64,000 nucleotides of DNA from Nitrosarchaeum sp. (GTDB lineage: Archaea; Thermoproteota; Nitrososphaeria; Nitrososphaerales; Nitrosopumilaceae). The stretch is taken from contig JAILWJ010000003.1 of assembly GCA_025699025.1 (NCBI GenBank), positions 216,192 to 280,191 of the forward strand. The letters are read 5' to 3'. A program made the translations under genes and the position numbers. Positions 25,244 through 33,637 of the stretch are shown in pieces. The notes beneath the pieces were generated by a model. It worked only from the letters and a program-made list of their open reading frames with translations, had not been told where the DNA came from and did no database searches. Position 1 is the stretch's first letter. The number at the start of each line of letters is the position of its first letter.

Positions 25244-26338
25244 ATGAGTGATCCCGACCAAGAAGACGTTATTTCTTTAGTCAATTCCCTATTTGATGTT
25301 ACTTTGTTCAACAAAGGCATGTATTCTCTGGAATTTAGAATAGAGAATCATGATTTTAAAGAAAAATTCGAGAATCTTGCACGAGAACTAGAGTCAAAAA
25401 ACTATGTTTGCAAGATGGAACTGATGAACAATGAAAAATACATCATAATTCAAAAGTTTGCTGCAAAAAAACAAAGAAAATGGCTCAATACAGCATGGAC
25501 TCCGAGGATTCTCTTTGCGGTTGTTATCACATTTGTAATGATTGATGGATACTATAGAACTGCGGGGACAAATTCCATAGTAAATATCGGAGACCCTTTA
25601 GAGATGGCTGGAGTCTATACTTTGTCATTATTAGGAATTTTAGGCATTCATGAGCTTGGCCATATTGTTGCAGCAAAGATTCACAAACTAAAGACAACAT
25701 GGCCATACTTTATTCCAGGAATACCAGTCATTGGAATTCCAACATTTGGAGCATTTATTCAATCAAAAGGATTAACAATAAACAGGGAAATTCTGTTTGA
25801 CGTAGCAATCGCAGGTCCCATTGCAGGACTAATTGTTGCAGTGATTGTTTCAATTTATGGAGCATACACTGCCCCAATTCTTGGTGAAGACATCGCACAA
25901 GGATTATTTGCAGAATCAAAGCTGATAGAATGGAATCAGGGAGAGCCTCTTCTTATGACTGCCAGTCTTGCAATGTTTGGAAAAGGAGGACAGGGTCATG
26001 ATGTAATTATGACTCCAGTTTTGTTTGCAGCATGGATCGGATTCTTGATTACATTTTTGAACTTACTGCCTGCATGGCAATTAGATGGAGGTCACATGGC
26101 AAGAACGTTACTCGGACCGAAATTGCACAGATATGCTACATTTGGGAGTATGGCAATATTGGTTCTATTAGGCTACTGGTTAATGGCAATGCTAATTCTT
26201 GTAATGAGTTCAAGAAATCCAAGTGCAAATCCATTAGATGACATATCACCGCTATCAAAAAACCGCAAGTTAGCATATGTTGGAGTGATCGTACTTGCTA
26301 TTTTGTGTGCACCGCTACCATCCAGTCTTTTACCGTAG
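25244..26338 (+). CDS. Site-2 protease family membrane metalloprotease (M50)
   Basis: A 364-residue polytopic membrane protease. The zinc motif HELGH is at residues 136-140 within a membrane segment, and the second catalytic motif LPAWQLDGGH is at about 275-285, giving the third zinc ligand Asp. The first 80 residues are a soluble cytoplasmic domain. Enzymes of this family cut membrane-spanning substrates such as anti-sigma-like or signalling proteins. No PDZ domain is seen. Its end overlaps the convergent gene by 9 bases. Confidence 0.88.
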   Translation: MSDPDQEDVISLVNSLFDVTLFNKGMYSLEFRIENHDFKEKFENLARELESKNYVCKMELMNNEKYIIIQKFAAKKQRKWLNTAWTPRILFAVVITFVMIDGYYRTAGTNSIVNIGDPLEMAGVYTLSLLGILGIHELGHIVAAKIHKLKTTWPYFIPGIPVIGIPTFGAFIQSKGLTINREILFDVAIAGPIAGLIVAVIVSIYGAYTAPILGEDIAQGLFAESKLIEWNQGEPLLMTASLAMFGKGGQGHDVIMTPVLFAAWIGFLITFLNLLPAWQLDGGHMARTLLGPKLHRYATFGSMAILVLLGYWLMAMLILVMSSRNPSANPLDDISPLSKNRKLAYVGVIVLAILCAPLPSSLLP

Positions 26339-27412
26339 CAGTAATCGCGCACCGTCTGAAACTACTGCAACTTTTTGTCTTGCACCTTGTGTTTTCAAGA
26401 TATAATCCATCGCATATTTTATGCCCGGAAGAGAAATCATGTTTAATTTCTTTGCATAAAATTCGGGCAAGATTGAAACCAATCCAATTTGAAAATTCTT
26501 TTGAATCTCAGACAAGAACAGCAGATCCTCCATGCCACTGACATATTTTGCAGGGTTTCTAAGCTGCTCCACACTTAGTCGATCTTCGATGAACTGCTGT
26601 ATTGCATCAGAGCCTAATCCGCCTTTGCATTCAGCAACTAGTATTGCAAGCCCATCTTTCTTAATTGCACCAGCACAATTCCATAACGATGAGAGAGACT
26701 TTCCCAGATTATCATTGCTTGCGTCTTTACCCGTGCTGATTATCATTGATTTTTGCTCACCAATGTCTTTTATTCCAAATGACTCCAGAGTCTTTGTAGC
26801 AGATACTGTTTTGGAGGGATGTCCAAGTACAAAATCCACAATACCGTTCGAATTTGCAACAATCTCTATGCCTTGAATCTCAAAATTGTCTGCAAATTTT
26901 TTTGCTTCCTCAAAGCTTTCTGTTGGTTGACCAGGGGCAGGAAGATTGTCTTTTCTTTTTGCATATGCGGAGAGCATGGAATCATGACCAAATTTTTTGA
27001 TCAATCTGGTTGCAATAGTCTCATAACCAAAAAGCCCGTCAAACTCCACTTCACCCATAAAGACAAGATTAGAGTTGGAGATATCCGCATTGTCAAATTC
27101 GTTTATGGAGCTTCCCTCTGGCAACCCAGACTTTACCAAGTTCAGGATTTTTTTCTCAGCCAGTATTTTTGGAAATGGGGCAGATTTTTGCTCACACATA
27201 GTAAACAGAGATGAAATGATTTTTTGGACTGACTTGGAATTATGCAAGACCACCAATTCCATCGGTTTTTTCAAATCAATGGAGGCAATTTTTTCATTGA
27301 TCGCCTCGTCTTCAAGAATTTTGGCATCAGAATCAATTTTCTGCTCCAGATTCTCGGCTTTAATATCTAAAACGACATCAGTAATACCATAGTTTAACCA
27401 AATTTCAGGCAT
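26330..27412 (-). CDS. LarA-like (DUF2088-type) protein
   Basis: A 360-residue protein. The C-terminal 170 residues look like the second domain of nickel-dependent lactate racemase LarA: DGLAILVAECKGGLGSDAIQ corresponds to the GG-rich block of LarA, and the closing KVAVVSDGARLLLR resembles VTVIPDGLGVIVK. The His motifs of the LarA active site are not obvious here; GHPSKTV is the nearest. It may be a relative with another 2-hydroxyacid-like substrate. It is divergent from pyrE, sharing a tight intergenic region. Confidence 0.45.
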   Translation of the reverse strand: MPEIWLNYGITDVVLDIKAENLEQKIDSDAKILEDEAINEKIASIDLKKPMELVVLHNSKSVQKIISSLFTMCEQKSAPFPKILAEKKILNLVKSGLPEGSSINEFDNADISNSNLVFMGEVEFDGLFGYETIATRLIKKFGHDSMLSAYAKRKDNLPAPGQPTESFEEAKKFADNFEIQGIEIVANSNGIVDFVLGHPSKTVSATKTLESFGIKDIGEQKSMIISTGKDASNDNLGKSLSSLWNCAGAIKKDGLAILVAECKGGLGSDAIQQFIEDRLSVEQLRNPAKYVSGMEDLLFLSEIQKNFQIGLVSILPEFYAKKLNMISLPGIKYAMDYILKTQGARQKVAVVSDGARLLLR

Positions 27413-27462
27413 AATTGATAGTCAATACAAACCAAAATAAATCCAGTGTAGTTAATTTTAGT

Positions 27463-28068
27463 ATGGAATTTGTAAAAGAGTTTGCAAAATTTTTACATCA
27501 AAAGGGAATAATAAAATTCGGAGATTTTACTCTTGCAAGCGGTAAAAAGAGCTCGTATTATGTAGACTTGAGGCTAGTTCCTAGCTACCCTCATGAATTT
27601 AGAATGATGATCAAGCACCTTCAAAACGATGTTGCCACAAACATAGGATTGGACAATTTTGATTCGATTGTATCTGTGCCAACAGGGGGACTGGTGATAG
27701 CATCAGCATTGGCCATTGAAACGGTCAAACCACTAATCTATGTCAGAAGTAAGCCAAAAGAGTACGGCACATCAAAGTCAGTCGAGGGAAAAATTCAAGA
27801 CGGGATGAAGATTTTGATGATAGATGATGTGGCTACAACCGGAGGATCAGTCGTTAACGCCATAAAGTCGCTCAGAGAGGCAAACATCAGGGTTACAGAT
27901 GCATATGTAATTGTGAACAGGATGGAAGGGGCAGATGAAGCACTAAAGGAACAAGGAGTTAGCATGCATTCAATTCTAAACATAATGCAAATTACCCAGA
28001 TACTGCATGAACAAAATCTTGTTGACGACTCGGTGTTACAAAAAGTAAAAAACCAAATTGGAAATTAG
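27463..28068 (+). CDS. pyrE: Orotate phosphoribosyltransferase
   Basis: From the ATG at 27463 (MEFVKEFAKFLHQKG) the product is 201 residues. Signature blocks are FGDFTLASGKKSSYYVDLRL, VPTGGLVIASALA, YVRSKPKEYGT and the PRPP-binding loop ILMIDDVATTGGSV. It makes OMP from orotate and PRPP in pyrimidine synthesis. A longer frame begins at 27415, but a TATA-like AAAATAAAT about 26 bases before 27463 favours the shorter one. It is the last core gene before the island. Confidence 0.92.
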   Translation: MEFVKEFAKFLHQKGIIKFGDFTLASGKKSSYYVDLRLVPSYPHEFRMMIKHLQNDVATNIGLDNFDSIVSVPTGGLVIASALAIETVKPLIYVRSKPKEYGTSKSVEGKIQDGMKILMIDDVATTGGSVVNAIKSLREANIRVTDAYVIVNRMEGADEALKEQGVSMHSILNIMQITQILHEQNLVDDSVLQKVKNQIGN

Positions 28069-28174
28069 AGGCAGCTCAGTCAAATGCCTTCACATCATCT
28101 TTCAGATATAACTCTGATTCTTCATTGCAGCCAGTAAAATTAGTCAGTGCTCATTTTAAAACTAATGGAAGAGA

Positions 28175-28192
28175 ATGGGCCCGAAGGGCTTC
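28175..28192. mobile_element. Distal attachment site (displaced tRNA 3' end)
   Basis: The 18 bases atgggcccgaagggcttc match 17 of 18 bases of the tRNA(CAT) 3' end at 47369-47386 (atgggcccaaagggcttc), in the same orientation, about 19.2 kb away. It lies in the noncoding gap after pyrE. This is the expected position and orientation of the old tRNA fragment left at the far end of an integrated element. Confidence 0.7.
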
Positions 28193-28462
28193 AGAATATT
28201 TTGCTTGTGAAATTAGATTCAGTTTAGGCATGATAATTTTTCTCTTTTAGAACATTATCTATACAAACAACTAGAAAATAAGTTTTTCACATATTCAAAA
28301 GTAAAGTATTGAATTAAAACAATAATTCTATTTCAGAGAATTGATAGTCACATATTCGCAGGTTTACAAAAATTAACAGGTGTTAACAGAGTTAATTTGG
28401 TTTGCATGCCAAGAAGTGATTTCCGAGCTGGTGGCTTAGGTTGCCAATCGTAAATTCTTCCG

Positions 28463-28482
28463 CTAGCAACTTCAGTTGCTAG
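28463..28482. ncRNA. Strong hairpin in the 500-base gap inside the island edge
   Basis: CTAGCAAC-TTCA-GTTGCTAG is a perfect 8-bp stem, extendable by a G-T and a C-G pair to 10. It lies in the roughly 390 bases between the attachment site and the first island gene, where I see no protein gene. It could be part of a small RNA or a terminator. No promoter was identified. Confidence 0.25.
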
Positions 28483-28580
28483 TGACATTATTTTCAAGGG
28501 CACTAATTTTCTAACAATTGATCTAATCTAGGTTATCAACTGTTCTTTTGTAAAAACTATCAGAAATCATGACTAAATTT

Positions 28581-28688
28581 CTAACAGTTGCAAGAAATTT
28601 TTCTTTTCTTTGTATTACATACTTCACAATCTAGCAGACATTTGTCTTCAGGACAATAACCACAAAACTGCTTTTTCTTTGATTCCAA
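28581..28688 (-). CDS. 35-residue Cys-rich peptide downstream of the Met-rich gene
   Basis: A TTG-started frame of 35 codons gives MESKKKQFCGYCPEDKCLLD, CEVCNTKKRKISCNC: eight Cys spaced as CxxC-x4-C-x3-CxxC and a final CxC. The start lies 2 bases past the stop of the Met-rich gene, so it is probably co-translated. It would be a zinc- or copper-binding mini-protein. The CxC/CxxC content beside a Met-rich putative copper protein is suggestive. Confidence 0.45.
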   Translation of the reverse strand: MESKKKQFCGYCPEDKCLLDCEVCNTKKRKISCNC

Positions 28689-28690
28689 GA

Positions 28691-29944
28691 TTATGGATTT
28701 AACTGTTGCATGAATTGTTGATTATTCATCATGTTCTGCATCATCTGAGGGTGCATCATCATGTTGTCCATCATCTGTTGACGTAATTTAGGATCATCCA
28801 TCATGGCATTCATCATTGGACTCATCATGTTGTTCATCATTCCTTGCATGTGCCAAGGATTGTTTAACATCATATCATGCATGTTCTGCATTACTTGAGG
28901 ATCATTCATCATTTGATTCATCATGTTGTTCATCATTTGTGGATTATTCATAGTCCAATTACTGTTCATCATAGTTCCCATATTCATCATGTTCATCATT
29001 TGATTATTGTTCATCATGTCATACATCATTTGTGGATGATTCATCATGTCATACATCATCTGTTGTCTTAGTTCAGGATCATTCATTGCAGTTCCCATAG
29101 CACTCATGTTATTCATATTTGACATCATTCCATGATTCATTCCCATCATGTGACCATTCATCATGTTGTTGCCCATCATAGAACCGCCCATCATGTTGTT
29201 GCCCATCATGTTGTTGCCCATCATGTTGTTGCCCATCATGTTACCAGTCATCATTTTACCAGTCATCATATTCATCATCATTCCATTGTTCATCATATCT
29301 TGCGTCATCTGAGGATTGTTCATTATCATATCCATCATCTGTTGTCTTAGTTCAGGATCATTCATCATTCCCATCATTCCGTGATTCATAGAACCGCCCA
29401 TCATCATATCCATCATTGTACTGTTTCCTCGCATTGTCTGCATCATTGGTTGATGTTGCGCCATCATATCCATCATTTGTTGACGAAGTTCTGGATCATC
29501 CATCATTGTATTCATCATAGGACTCATCATCTGAGGATTGTTCATCATGGTTGTTTTCATTTGATCAGTCATTGTCTGCAAATGTTGAGGATCATTTGTC
29601 ATAGTATCATACCAAAGTTTTCCAGTTTGTTGATTACTTAACATGCTATTCATTACACGTTGCATTTGTTGTGGGTCGTTTGTCATCATGTTCATATCCC
29701 AATTACCCCAGCCTCTATCTGCCAATCTCAGATAGCTGTCAGGACTAACACATACAGGCATTCCCATGTTTTTCATCATGAGAACCTTACCGTCAGCACA
29801 TACGATTTGGTTTGGATTTGTTCCCATCATCATCTGTTGTCTAGGAGTCATTATGGTTTGTGCCATGACTTGTTCAGAAAGTAATGATATGGAAATTGTA
29901 GTAATAGCAAATATCAGGATTACTGAAAATATGGAATTTGTCAT
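28691..29944 (-). CDS. Exported Met-rich repeat protein, putative copper binder
   Basis: A 417-residue protein with a signal peptide (MTNSIFSVILIFAITTISIS, cleavage near residue 28) and a mature part that is about 30% Met by my count, with Asn, Gln, Asp and Gly. Units such as NDPELRQQMMDM followed by NPQMMQDMM recur at least five times, and a GNNMM run sits in the middle. MxxM-type arrays bind Cu(I) in known copper-resistance proteins, so copper capture outside the membrane is likely. A CADGKVLMMK...PVC segment near residues 49-65 has two Cys. Its promoter motif recurs at 43.1 kb. Confidence 0.7.
   Translation of the reverse strand: MTNSIFSVILIFAITTISISLLSEQVMAQTIMTPRQQMMMGTNPNQIVCADGKVLMMKNMGMPVCVSPDSYLRLADRGWGNWDMNMMTNDPQQMQRVMNSMLSNQQTGKLWYDTMTNDPQHLQTMTDQMKTTMMNNPQMMSPMMNTMMDDPELRQQMMDMMAQHQPMMQTMRGNSTMMDMMMGGSMNHGMMGMMNDPELRQQMMDMIMNNPQMTQDMMNNGMMMNMMTGKMMTGNMMGNNMMGNNMMGNNMMGGSMMGNNMMNGHMMGMNHGMMSNMNNMSAMGTAMNDPELRQQMMYDMMNHPQMMYDMMNNNQMMNMMNMGTMMNSNWTMNNPQMMNNMMNQMMNDPQVMQNMHDMMLNNPWHMQGMMNNMMSPMMNAMMDDPKLRQQMMDNMMMHPQMMQNMMNNQQFMQQLNP
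29189..29233. repeat. 15-bp tandem repeat in the Met-rich gene
   Basis: Three perfect 15-bp units (catcatgttgttgcc on the plus strand), with a further isolated unit at 29159-29173. They encode the GNNMM run. This is slippage-prone coding DNA, so the copy number may vary between strains. Confidence 0.85.
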
Positions 29945-29957
29945 ATTCTATAATCAT

Positions 29958-29991
29958 GATTTTGCTAAATTTAAAGTATTTACCACATTTC
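29958..29991 (-). promoter_or_regulatory. Promoter region of the Met-rich gene; 34-bp element also at 43.1 kb
   Basis: Read on the minus strand it holds GAAATGTGGTAAATA followed by the TATA-like CTTTAAATTTA, about 25-35 bases before the gene start. The same 34 bases with one mismatch occur at 43101-43134. Conservation of both the box and its upstream flank suggests an operator as well as a core promoter. Confidence 0.55.
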
Positions 29992-30004
29992 AAAAATCCT
30001 TCTG

Positions 30005-30820
30005 TCAAAGGAGAATTTCTCCAACTAAATCTTGCAATCTCTGCAATCTAGATAAAGAAATGTGTGTTTTTCTAGAAATTTGTTTCAAGTCAGCTGTCAA
30101 AAGATCTTTTGCAATCATAAATTTAATGTCAGAAAATGCCTTCAGTTCTAATTTACTAAGATTTAGCAATGTGATTGGATAGAGTCCTTTCCCATCAATC
30201 ATTTTTTCTAGGCTCATGTCCGTAGGATGATTCCAACACAGTAGATTTTGTCCTATACACGTTGCATACTCTAATGCATCCTCAGATAATTTTGTGTTAC
30301 ATGATAAAATCTCTTCATCAAAATCCTCACGTAAATCTAAAAATCTTGCATGTGTGTAAAGAGATTGTTTTAGATTTGTATGAATTCCCCTTCTGTGATG
30401 ATATTTGCATTCTATCATGAATCGTTTATCTTCTAGTTTAGCAATGACATCTATCTCATGTTTACCACATTTTCCACGTGTCTTTTTTCGAACTCCTTCT
30501 ATTGCATATCCATACTTTGAAAGAATCTGACTTATGAAAGATTCAAAAGGAAATCCAGCTGGTCCCATTTTCATTATTGATTCTTTTAGTCTGTATCTAT
30601 GTTGAATTACTCTGCCTCTGTTAATTTTTGAAATATTATTTAGGACAATTCTATAAACTTCTTTGGTAGTGAATCCACTTTCAATCATCTTTTGAGTGTT
30701 TCTTGCAATTTTCTTCGCTTCCTTTCTACTTGCACCAGCTCTAATACAAGTTCTAATCACTTTGTTAGGATTAAAAATAACTTTCCGCCCATCTGCTTTA
30801 ATTATATAGATTTTTTTCAT
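30005..30820 (-). CDS. ATP-cone plus Mrr-like restriction endonuclease fusion
   Basis: From the ATG at 30820 (MKKIYIIKADGRKVIFNPNK) the product is 271 residues. The first 85 residues are an ATP-cone (nucleotide-sensing domain of ribonucleotide reductases and NrdR). Next comes a PD-(D/E)xK nuclease core (GKHEIDVIAKLEDKRFMIECKYHH: E/D...ExK), as in Mrr-like enzymes. The C-terminal segment (LKQISRKTHISLSRLQRLQD) looks helix-turn-helix-like. It may be a nucleotide-gated defence or DNA-maintenance nuclease. No methylase accompanies it. Confidence 0.7.
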   Translation of the reverse strand: MKKIYIIKADGRKVIFNPNKVIRTCIRAGASRKEAKKIARNTQKMIESGFTTKEVYRIVLNNISKINRGRVIQHRYRLKESIMKMGPAGFPFESFISQILSKYGYAIEGVRKKTRGKCGKHEIDVIAKLEDKRFMIECKYHHRRGIHTNLKQSLYTHARFLDLREDFDEEILSCNTKLSEDALEYATCIGQNLLCWNHPTDMSLEKMIDGKGLYPITLLNLSKLELKAFSDIKFMIAKDLLTADLKQISRKTHISLSRLQRLQDLVGEILL

Positions 30821-30833
30821 AAAAAAATTCCTT

Positions 30834-31271
30834 TCAAATTTTTGGATCATATTTAATGGAATCTTGAATTTCCTTAAGAATAGATAACATCAGTTCTTTA
30901 TCTTTTTGATTAGTTTCTTCCAATAGTTGAATTCTTTTCATAATTTTTTTATATTGTTCATCATTTGTCAGATCTTGTTTTCCATGAATTAATCGTGTTC
31001 GGATCAGTGTCGCACCTATAGTAGAAATAAAAATTCCCAATATCGAAATGCCTACAAACATGAAGATAATACCGATAATTCGCCCCACATCGGTTATTGG
31101 AACAATATCTCCATATCCAACTGTAGTGACAGTTGCTGCTGTCCACCATACAGCATCTAACATAGTTTTAATTTCGGAATCATCATTAGGAGATTCAATT
31201 AGGAAAATTACAACTGTTCCAATTAGAAGTATTCCTGCAGATATTGCAAGAAGATGTATTAACATGTGCAA
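30834..31271 (-). CDS. Two-helix potassium channel
   Basis: A 145-residue protein: membrane helix 1 (about 3-25), pore helix and selectivity filter WWTAATVTTVGYGDIVP, membrane helix 2 (IIGIIFMFVGISILGIFIST), and a charged C-terminal coiled coil (about 100-140) suited to tetramer assembly. This is the KcsA/MthK-type minimal channel, without an RCK domain. It precedes the ATP-cone nuclease on the same strand, 13 bases apart, so the two may be co-expressed. Confidence 0.85.
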   Translation of the reverse strand: MHMLIHLLAISAGILLIGTVVIFLIESPNDDSEIKTMLDAVWWTAATVTTVGYGDIVPITDVGRIIGIIFMFVGISILGIFISTIGATLIRTRLIHGKQDLTNDEQYKKIMKRIQLLEETNQKDKELMLSILKEIQDSIKYDPKI

Positions 31272-31291
31272 ATTATCTGTTACCTCCTTTG

Positions 31292-31490
31292 ATCATATTT
31301 TTCAACACATATTGTGTCAAGTCATATTTCTTAAATTTAATGAATCGTTGAATATTGAAATACGTTACATTTGTAAAATCCAAAAAATGTGTATTTAGTC
31401 ACAAACCTGTATATCAAATATGAAAAGTAAGTTTTAATATTTTAGTAAGAAGTGTGAGATCTTATCATGGCAAAGGATCCAGTATGTGGA
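31292..31490. repeat. Duplicated divergent promoter, copy A (with prs start remnant)
   Basis: About 190 bases here align with 36060-36255 in the same orientation; shared blocks include acatttgtaaaatccaaaa and a long block from ttttaatattttag to the ATG. In this copy the plus-strand gene (P-type ATPase) is intact, while the minus-strand side holds only a dead start, TTG AAA AAT ATG ATC AAA GGA GGT, matching the first codons of the PRPP synthetase at 36070. Confidence 0.85.
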
Positions 31491-33632
31491 ATGGTAGTAA
31501 ATGAAGAGACAGGAATAAGCTCAGAGATAGGCGGCAGGTTGTTCTATTTTTGCAGCCCAGTCTGCAAGCAGACGTTTGTTCAGCCTGAAAAAGAGCTTGC
31601 CAAAATGAAAAAGAGAATGTATGTAGCAGCTTCTGGCGCTCTTATTTTAGCAATAATACGTGCTGCACTTTACATCAGTGTTGCAGCAGGTGCAATGGTA
31701 GTATCTTGGGTTCCATTTCCAGAAATACCATTTCTCTCATACGGCATGTTATTGTTCATCATTGTAACTCCTGTTCAGTTTATTGGAGGATGGACATTTT
31801 ATGTTGGAGCATACCATGCAGTAAAACACAGAACAGCAAACATGGATTTTTTAATTGCAATGGCTACTCTTACTGCATACATTTACAGTACGATTGTCTT
31901 GTTCTTTCCAGAACTCATACCTGGTGAAGAAAAATATGTCTATTTTGAAGTATCTGCAGTAATTATCGCATTTGTCTTACTTGGCAAATACATGGAAGAG
32001 GCAATCAAGAAGAAAAGCTCAGCTGCGGTAAAAAAATTACTTGATCTAAAACCAGCAATGGCTCGTGTCATAAGAGATGGTTTAGAACTTGACATCCCAT
32101 CAAATCAAGTAGTACAGGGAGATATAATGATAATAAAACCTGGAGAAAAAATTCCAACTGATGGAGTTGTAATTGAAGGAGAATCATCAGTTGATGAAAA
32201 AATGATCACAGGTGAGAGCCTACCTGTTGGGAAAAAACCTGATGAGGAGGTGATTGGGGCCACTCTAAACAAACAAGGATTGTTAAAGGTAAAGGCAACC
32301 AAGGTAGGAAAAGAAACAGCACTATCTCAAATCATACATGTAGTTGAGCAGGCACAAAGTTCTACTGCCAAATCCCAGAGATTAGCTGATTCTATTGCTG
32401 CAAAATTTGTACCGTCAGTAGTTTCTGCATCTGTTATTACTTTTCTAGTATGGTATTTTGGAATGAATGATTTTATCTCGGGATTGTTGGCTTTTGTTGC
32501 TGTACTGATTATTGCATGTCCATGTGCATTAGGTGTTGCTACTCCAGCTGCACTAATGGTTGGAGTTGGAAAAGGGGCAGAATCTGGAATATTGATACGA
32601 GGTGCAGAATACTTGGAACGTTCTCAGAAAATTACTACAATAGTATTTGACAAGACTGGAACCCTAACAAAAGGAGAACCTGAAGTCACAGACATTGTTT
32701 CATTAGGAAATATTTCAGAAAATGATCTTATCATATTATGTGCTGCAGTTGAATCTGGCTCTGAGCATCCAATAGCTCAGGCAATTGTGAAAAAATGTAA
32801 GGCAGAAAACATTTCACTACCAACCATTACAAACTTTGAATCATTAAACGGACTAGGAGTACAAGCTGTTGTAAATGGAAAAAACATCTATAATGGCAAT
32901 AGAAAGATGATGACAAAATATGGAATTTCATCAGATGATGTTGAACAAAAAATGAGCGGGTTGGAATCACAGGGAAAGACTGCAATCATTGTTGCAGTTG
33001 ATAAAAAAATTGAAGGCATCATTGCAGTTGCCGATTCATTAAAGGAGTCATCGCCAATGGCAATTGCTGCACTAAAAGATCTTGGAATTGAGTGTATTAT
33101 GATTACAGGAGACAATGAAAAGACAGCAAATGCTATTGCAAAAGAGGTAGGAATATTCAAGGTGATAGCTAATGTTTTGCCTTCTGACAAAGCTGAGGAA
33201 ATAAAGAAATTGCAGTCACAGGGCAAGATAGTTTCAATGGTAGGGGATGGAATTAATGATGCTCCTGCATTAGCACAGGCGGACATCGGAATAGCAATAG
33301 GAAGTGGTTCTGATATTGCCAAAGAGACAGGAGGGATTGTTTTGATCAAAGATGACATCATGGACGTGTCACGTGCAATAAGATTGAGTCAGGCAACTAT
33401 GAAAAAGATAAAACAAAATCTCTTTTGGGCATTTGCATATAATTCAGGAGCAATTCCATTGGCTGCAATAGGATTGCTCAGTCCAATTATTGCAGCAGCT
33501 GCTATGGCATTAAGTTCAATTTCAGTTATTGCCAATTCTGCAATGCTAAGGCGATACAACATCACAAGCGGAGAGGAAAAATTGATGAAAATTTACAAGT
33601 CTAAAAAACAAAAACTCGAGGTTTTGAATTAA
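31467..33632 (+). CDS. copA: Copper-transporting P1B-type ATPase with N-terminal YHS domain
   Basis: A 721-residue membrane ATPase. Residues 1-45 are a YHS metal-binding domain (DPVCGMVV ... FYFCSPVCKQTF) in place of the usual heavy-metal-associated domain. The transport Cys pair CPC (IIACPCALGVATPAA), the phosphorylation motif DKTGTLTKGE, a TGES loop, the HP motif (SEHPIAQ) and GDGINDAPAL are all present. The CPC motif indicates Cu+ (or Ag+) export. A TATA-like TTTTAATATTTT lies about 30 bases before the ATG. It heads an operon with AMP phosphorylase, 5 bases apart. Confidence 0.93.
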   Translation: MAKDPVCGMVVNEETGISSEIGGRLFYFCSPVCKQTFVQPEKELAKMKKRMYVAASGALILAIIRAALYISVAAGAMVVSWVPFPEIPFLSYGMLLFIIVTPVQFIGGWTFYVGAYHAVKHRTANMDFLIAMATLTAYIYSTIVLFFPELIPGEEKYVYFEVSAVIIAFVLLGKYMEEAIKKKSSAAVKKLLDLKPAMARVIRDGLELDIPSNQVVQGDIMIIKPGEKIPTDGVVIEGESSVDEKMITGESLPVGKKPDEEVIGATLNKQGLLKVKATKVGKETALSQIIHVVEQAQSSTAKSQRLADSIAAKFVPSVVSASVITFLVWYFGMNDFISGLLAFVAVLIIACPCALGVATPAALMVGVGKGAESGILIRGAEYLERSQKITTIVFDKTGTLTKGEPEVTDIVSLGNISENDLIILCAAVESGSEHPIAQAIVKKCKAENISLPTITNFESLNGLGVQAVVNGKNIYNGNRKMMTKYGISSDDVEQKMSGLESQGKTAIIVAVDKKIEGIIAVADSLKESSPMAIAALKDLGIECIMITGDNEKTANAIAKEVGIFKVIANVLPSDKAEEIKKLQSQGKIVSMVGDGINDAPALAQADIGIAIGSGSDIAKETGGIVLIKDDIMDVSRAIRLSQATMKKIKQNLFWAFAYNSGAIPLAAIGLLSPIIAAAAMALSSISVIANSAMLRRYNITSGEEKLMKIYKSKKQKLEVLN

Positions 33633-33637
33633 GATTC

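Noticed and set aside
29159-29240. Short regular repeats that could be taken for a CRISPR array
   Set aside because: Units of 15 bp follow each other without unique spacers and lie in frame within a coding gene.
28877-29641. Long plus-strand frames rich in His (HHIHHL...) opposite the Met-rich gene
   Set aside because: They are the complementary reading of ATG/CAT-rich codons; CAT repeated on the opposite strand gives His. No promoter or start support, and the minus-strand frame has a signal peptide.
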